Shown here: positions 61,648-64,000 of the stretch, piece after piece
How positions within the stretch are numbered: position 1 is the stretch's first letter
How the letters are laid out: every line of letters starts with the position of its first letter
DNA from: Spongiibacter pelagi
GTDB lineage: Bacteria > Pseudomonadota > Gammaproteobacteria > Pseudomonadales > Spongiibacteraceae
Length of the DNA stretch: 64,000 bases
NCBI RefSeq assembly: GCF_014705705.1
Contig: NZ_JACXLD010000001.1
Location: 372,001 to 436,000, forward strand
Direction of reading: 5' to 3'
The notes under the pieces: model-generated
Told to the model about the DNA's origin: nothing
Seen by the model: the letters and a program-made list of their open reading frames with translations, nothing else
The model's database searches: none
Program-made: the position numbers and the translations under genes

Positions 61648-63261
61648 ATGAAGAAAACCAATCTCGCACTGTTGCTGTGTCTATTATTTAGCACGGTTAT
61701 TGTGACCGGCTGTGGTGGCAGCAGCTCTAAAAGTAGCACCATTGTTGATAATGGCGATGGCGGCGATGGCGGCGATGGCGGCGATGGCGGCGATGGCGGC
61801 GATGGCGGCGATGGCGGCGATGGCGGCGATGGCGGCGATGGCGGCGATGGTGGTGACGGTGGTGATATTCCTGAGCCTAAACCAACGGTGCTTTGCGAAG
61901 GTAGCGAAGTGGTTCCCGAGCGCCTGTTCCTGCAGCAGCTCGCTTCTGACCGGGTCATTATTAAATGGCGTGGCAATATTGATGGCGGCGATGAAGCCAC
62001 GGCGGTTTGTGTGGGCACCTACTCAGACGCGCTGCCCTTGGGCAGCCTGACCGCAGCGGTTGTTACTGAAACGGGACACAGCGAAGCGCTGGTGACAGGG
62101 CTGAAACCGGATACAACTTATTACTATTCTGTTGGCGGCGCGCCGACTGCGAATGCCGAACACTATTTCCGCACAGCGCCGCTGGCCAATGAATTACCAA
62201 GTGACGGCAATACCCGCATCTGGATTTTGGGTGATCCGGGTTCGGCGGGTTCTCCGCTTGCCGATGACACTGCGCAGGTCGCAGTGCGCGAAGGTTACTA
62301 CCAGTGGATTAGTGATAACGGCGGCGAAGAAACCGATATTCTGCTGACCCTTGGCGACAACGCGTATTTTGACGGTACCGACCAGCAAAATCAGGTTGCT
62401 CTATTTGATATATATCCCAAGACCTTAGCGAAAGCGGCAATTTGGAGCACCATTGGTAACCATGAGATGGGCAGCTTTGGCACCTCATTGTCGCCCACGG
62501 TGAATCTCTATACCCCCATCACCGGTTTGCCAGATTTGCCACCCGATTCGCCCATGCCCTACCTGAATATTTTCTCCTTCCCGACCAATGGTGAAGTGGG
62601 TGGCGTGCCTAGTGGCACCGAGCAGTACTACGCCTTTGATTACGGCAATGTGCATATTATTAGTCTGGATTCGCAGGTAACGGCGCGTAATGCCGACAAC
62701 CAGGCGGCGATGAAGGACTGGCTGATTTCAGATTTGGAGAGCAATACCAAGGATTGGACGATTGTTATTTTCCACCATCCGCCGTACTCCAAAGCCAGCC
62801 ACGACTCGGACTCAAATCAGCTTGGCGTTGACCAGCCTATCTTTGAAATGCGGGAAAACTTTAATCCGATTTTTGAAGATTACCGGGTGGATTTGGTGTA
62901 CTCCGGTCACAGCCATTCCTACGAACGCTCCTACTATATTCGCGGCCACTACGGCTTGTCTGACACTTTTGATGCCGCCGAGATGGCTGAGCTGAATAGC
63001 GATGGCACCCCCAAGACCGGTCGCGACGATCAGGCTTACGGCCAAATTACTCAAAGCGGTATGGATGACAAAGTGGTCTACTCCACTGCTGGCAGCTCTG
63101 GCCAAACGGGTGGCTTGGCTGATGACGCTCCCCATGAAGCGCATTTCTTCACCGAAGATCTGCTGGGTTCGGTCGTGGTCGATGTGAAGAAAGATGAGTT
63201 GATAGTGCGCTTTATCGATGATAACGGCGCTGCGCTCGACTACTTTACGATCACTCGTTAA
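61648..63261 (+). CDS. Purple-acid-phosphatase-like metallophosphoesterase lipoprotein
   Basis: A 537-residue protein, lipobox VTGC (C22), then a tract of about 12 Gly-Asp-Gly repeats (residues about 36-72). An N-terminal fibronectin-like domain (SDRVIIKWRGNI, LKPDTTYYYSVGG) precedes the calcineurin-like phosphoesterase: ILGDPGS, LTLGDNAYFDGTD, TIGNHEMGS, FHHPPYSK, GHSHSYERSYY. All metal ligands of the family are visible, so active phosphatase is expected. Likely releases phosphate outside or in the periplasm. Confidence 0.93.
   Translation: MKKTNLALLLCLLFSTVIVTGCGGSSSKSSTIVDNGDGGDGGDGGDGGDGGDGGDGGDGGDGGDGGDGGDGGDIPEPKPTVLCEGSEVVPERLFLQQLASDRVIIKWRGNIDGGDEATAVCVGTYSDALPLGSLTAAVVTETGHSEALVTGLKPDTTYYYSVGGAPTANAEHYFRTAPLANELPSDGNTRIWILGDPGSAGSPLADDTAQVAVREGYYQWISDNGGEETDILLTLGDNAYFDGTDQQNQVALFDIYPKTLAKAAIWSTIGNHEMGSFGTSLSPTVNLYTPITGLPDLPPDSPMPYLNIFSFPTNGEVGGVPSGTEQYYAFDYGNVHIISLDSQVTARNADNQAAMKDWLISDLESNTKDWTIVIFHHPPYSKASHDSDSNQLGVDQPIFEMRENFNPIFEDYRVDLVYSGHSHSYERSYYIRGHYGLSDTFDAAEMAELNSDGTPKTGRDDQAYGQITQSGMDDKVVYSTAGSSGQTGGLADDAPHEAHFFTEDLLGSVVVDVKKDELIVRFIDDNGAALDYFTITR
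61756..61862 (+). repeat. 9-bp tandem repeat encoding Gly-Asp-Gly
   Basis: About 12 units of GGCGATGGC, perfect until the last two, which drift (GGTGACGGT). It lies in frame inside the phosphatase gene, in the spacer after the lipid anchor. Confidence 0.95.
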
Positions 63262-63273
63262 GGGCGTCTAAGA

Positions 63274-64000
63274 ATGTTTTACCGCCCCAGTTTTCTGGCG
63301 GGTTTGTTACTGGTCTTGGCGCCCTTTAATCAAGCGATTGCGGGCGCGGATACCTCGGAAGCCGTTGAATACCTGAATTTACGCATATTAACCTCGCCTG
63401 CCGATGCGGCTTTGTACGCGCGGCGTGCAGGGTTGTTCGCGGATAAAAAAAATTGGCCAGAAGCCTTTGCCGATCTTCAGCGCTTGAGCGACTTGGGTGA
63501 AGAGCAGCGAGCGACCTATTTGCGCGGCGAATTTCACGCCCGGCAAGGGCAATGGCATAGTGCAATTCGCGAATTTGATAGGGTAATAAAGCGCGACTCG
63601 CGCAATATTCCGGCGCTATTGCAGCGTGCCAAAGCGCATGATGCCGTAGGTCGTGCCAAGCCCGCCTTGGCGGATTACCAGCGCGTGCTGCGCTTGTTTC
63701 CCAATGCGGAATACGGAGCTTATCGTCGCACCGCTGAATTATTGCTTGAATTAAAAGGCATTGATCCCGCGCTGGATTTTCTAGACGCCAGAATGAAAAC
63801 GGTTGGGGTCATTCCTCAGCTGCAGAATCTGGCAATAACAATGACGAAACAGGCCAAGCGCTACCCGGAGGCGATGGCCCGCCTTGAGTCTTTAAGCGTC
63901 CACTATAAAAGTTCGCCCTACTGGAATGTAGACATGGCGGAAGTGCTGCTGCTGAATAAAAATTCCGAGCAGGCCAAATATCACCTTCAAATTGCCGAGC
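63274..64000 (+). CDS. Exported TPR-repeat protein (3' end outside window)
   Basis: Open frame from ATG 63274 to the window edge, at least 242 residues. Signal peptide (SFLAGLLLVLAPFNQAIA), then tetratricopeptide-like repeats (ALYARRAGLFADKKNWPEAF; GEFHARQGQWHSAIREFDRV; LLQRAKAHDAVGRAKPALAD). Follows the phosphatase gene by 12 bases on the same strand, so likely co-expressed. The homology pattern resembles TPR proteins next to secreted phosphatases. Confidence 0.85.
   Translation, partial: MFYRPSFLAGLLLVLAPFNQAIAGADTSEAVEYLNLRILTSPADAALYARRAGLFADKKNWPEAFADLQRLSDLGEEQRATYLRGEFHARQGQWHSAIREFDRVIKRDSRNIPALLQRAKAHDAVGRAKPALADYQRVLRLFPNAEYGAYRRTAELLLELKGIDPALDFLDARMKTVGVIPQLQNLAITMTKQAKRYPEAMARLESLSVHYKSSPYWNVDMAEVLLLNKNSEQAKYHLQIAE

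Noticed and set aside
61632-62018. Minus-strand frame with Ser-Pro-Pro repeats
   Set aside because: Reverse reading of the Gly-Asp-Gly repeat in the metallophosphatase gene.

Overview
The window reads as a chromosomal segment of a marine-type gammaproteobacterium, probably Cellvibrionales/Spongiibacteraceae-like. That placement is inference: it rests on moderate GC, gammaproteobacterial gene orders (nrdR-ribD-ribC-ribBA-ribH-nusB-thiL-pgpA; thiC-thiO-thiS-thiG behind a TPP riboswitch), many TonB-dependent receptors and lipoproteins, and a chromosomal integron. No rRNA or tRNA was found.

Layout. 1-6.3 kb: housekeeping and metabolic genes, namely a GNAT/nitrilase gene broken by an in-frame stop, a MAPEG protein, an SDR, a CBS-domain membrane protein, a small protein and ettA. 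6.4-16.8 kb: a chromosomal integron with intI on the minus strand, attI, and 16 cassettes whose attC boundaries can be read base by base. The cassettes encode mostly small membrane or exported proteins, a trypsin-like protease, a two-gene membrane cassette, an exact 518-bp cassette duplication, three consecutive reverse-oriented toxin-antitoxin modules (YefM-YoeB, VapBC, ParDE), and a last cassette that fuses an HNH-type N-terminus to a HigA antitoxin. 16.8-19.4 kb: DUF486 protein, CPCC protein, aquaporin, ybaK-like gene. 19.4-24.9 kb: a tight operon tetR - TonB receptor - acyl-CoA ligase - alpha/beta hydrolase with a perfect 16-bp palindrome upstream. 25.1-28.9 kb: acyltransferase, LLM-class oxidoreductase, glyA.

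29.2-40.6 kb: an envelope island between glyA and nrdR, which are adjacent in many gammaproteobacteria. It holds a lytic transglycosylase, a COG3014-like lipoprotein, an LpoB-like lipoprotein, two LPP20-like proteins, a predicted beta-barrel, a PKD lipoprotein, an exported caspase-like protease and two small lipoproteins. 40.7-46.8 kb: nrdR, the riboflavin genes, nusB, thiL and pgpA, with a double hairpin just before nusB. 46.8-53.7 kb: purT, a lipoprotein cytochrome b562, an EamA transporter and the thiamine operon.

53.7-64 kb: a probable phosphate-scavenging region. On the minus strand are a membrane-anchored PhnD-like protein, an overlapping two-TM protein with a possible winged-helix C-terminus, a TonB receptor and a tyrosine-phosphatase-like lipoprotein. 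Divergently there are an S8 protease lipoprotein, a purple-acid-phosphatase-like lipoprotein and a TPR protein cut by the window edge. A Pho-box-like 11-bp direct repeat lies in the divergent promoter region. The two strongest candidates for undescribed biology are this PhnD-like/membrane-regulator pair and the exported-caspase/LPP20/LpoB island; the integron adds the HNH-HigA chimera and the two-gene GAF-like cassette.
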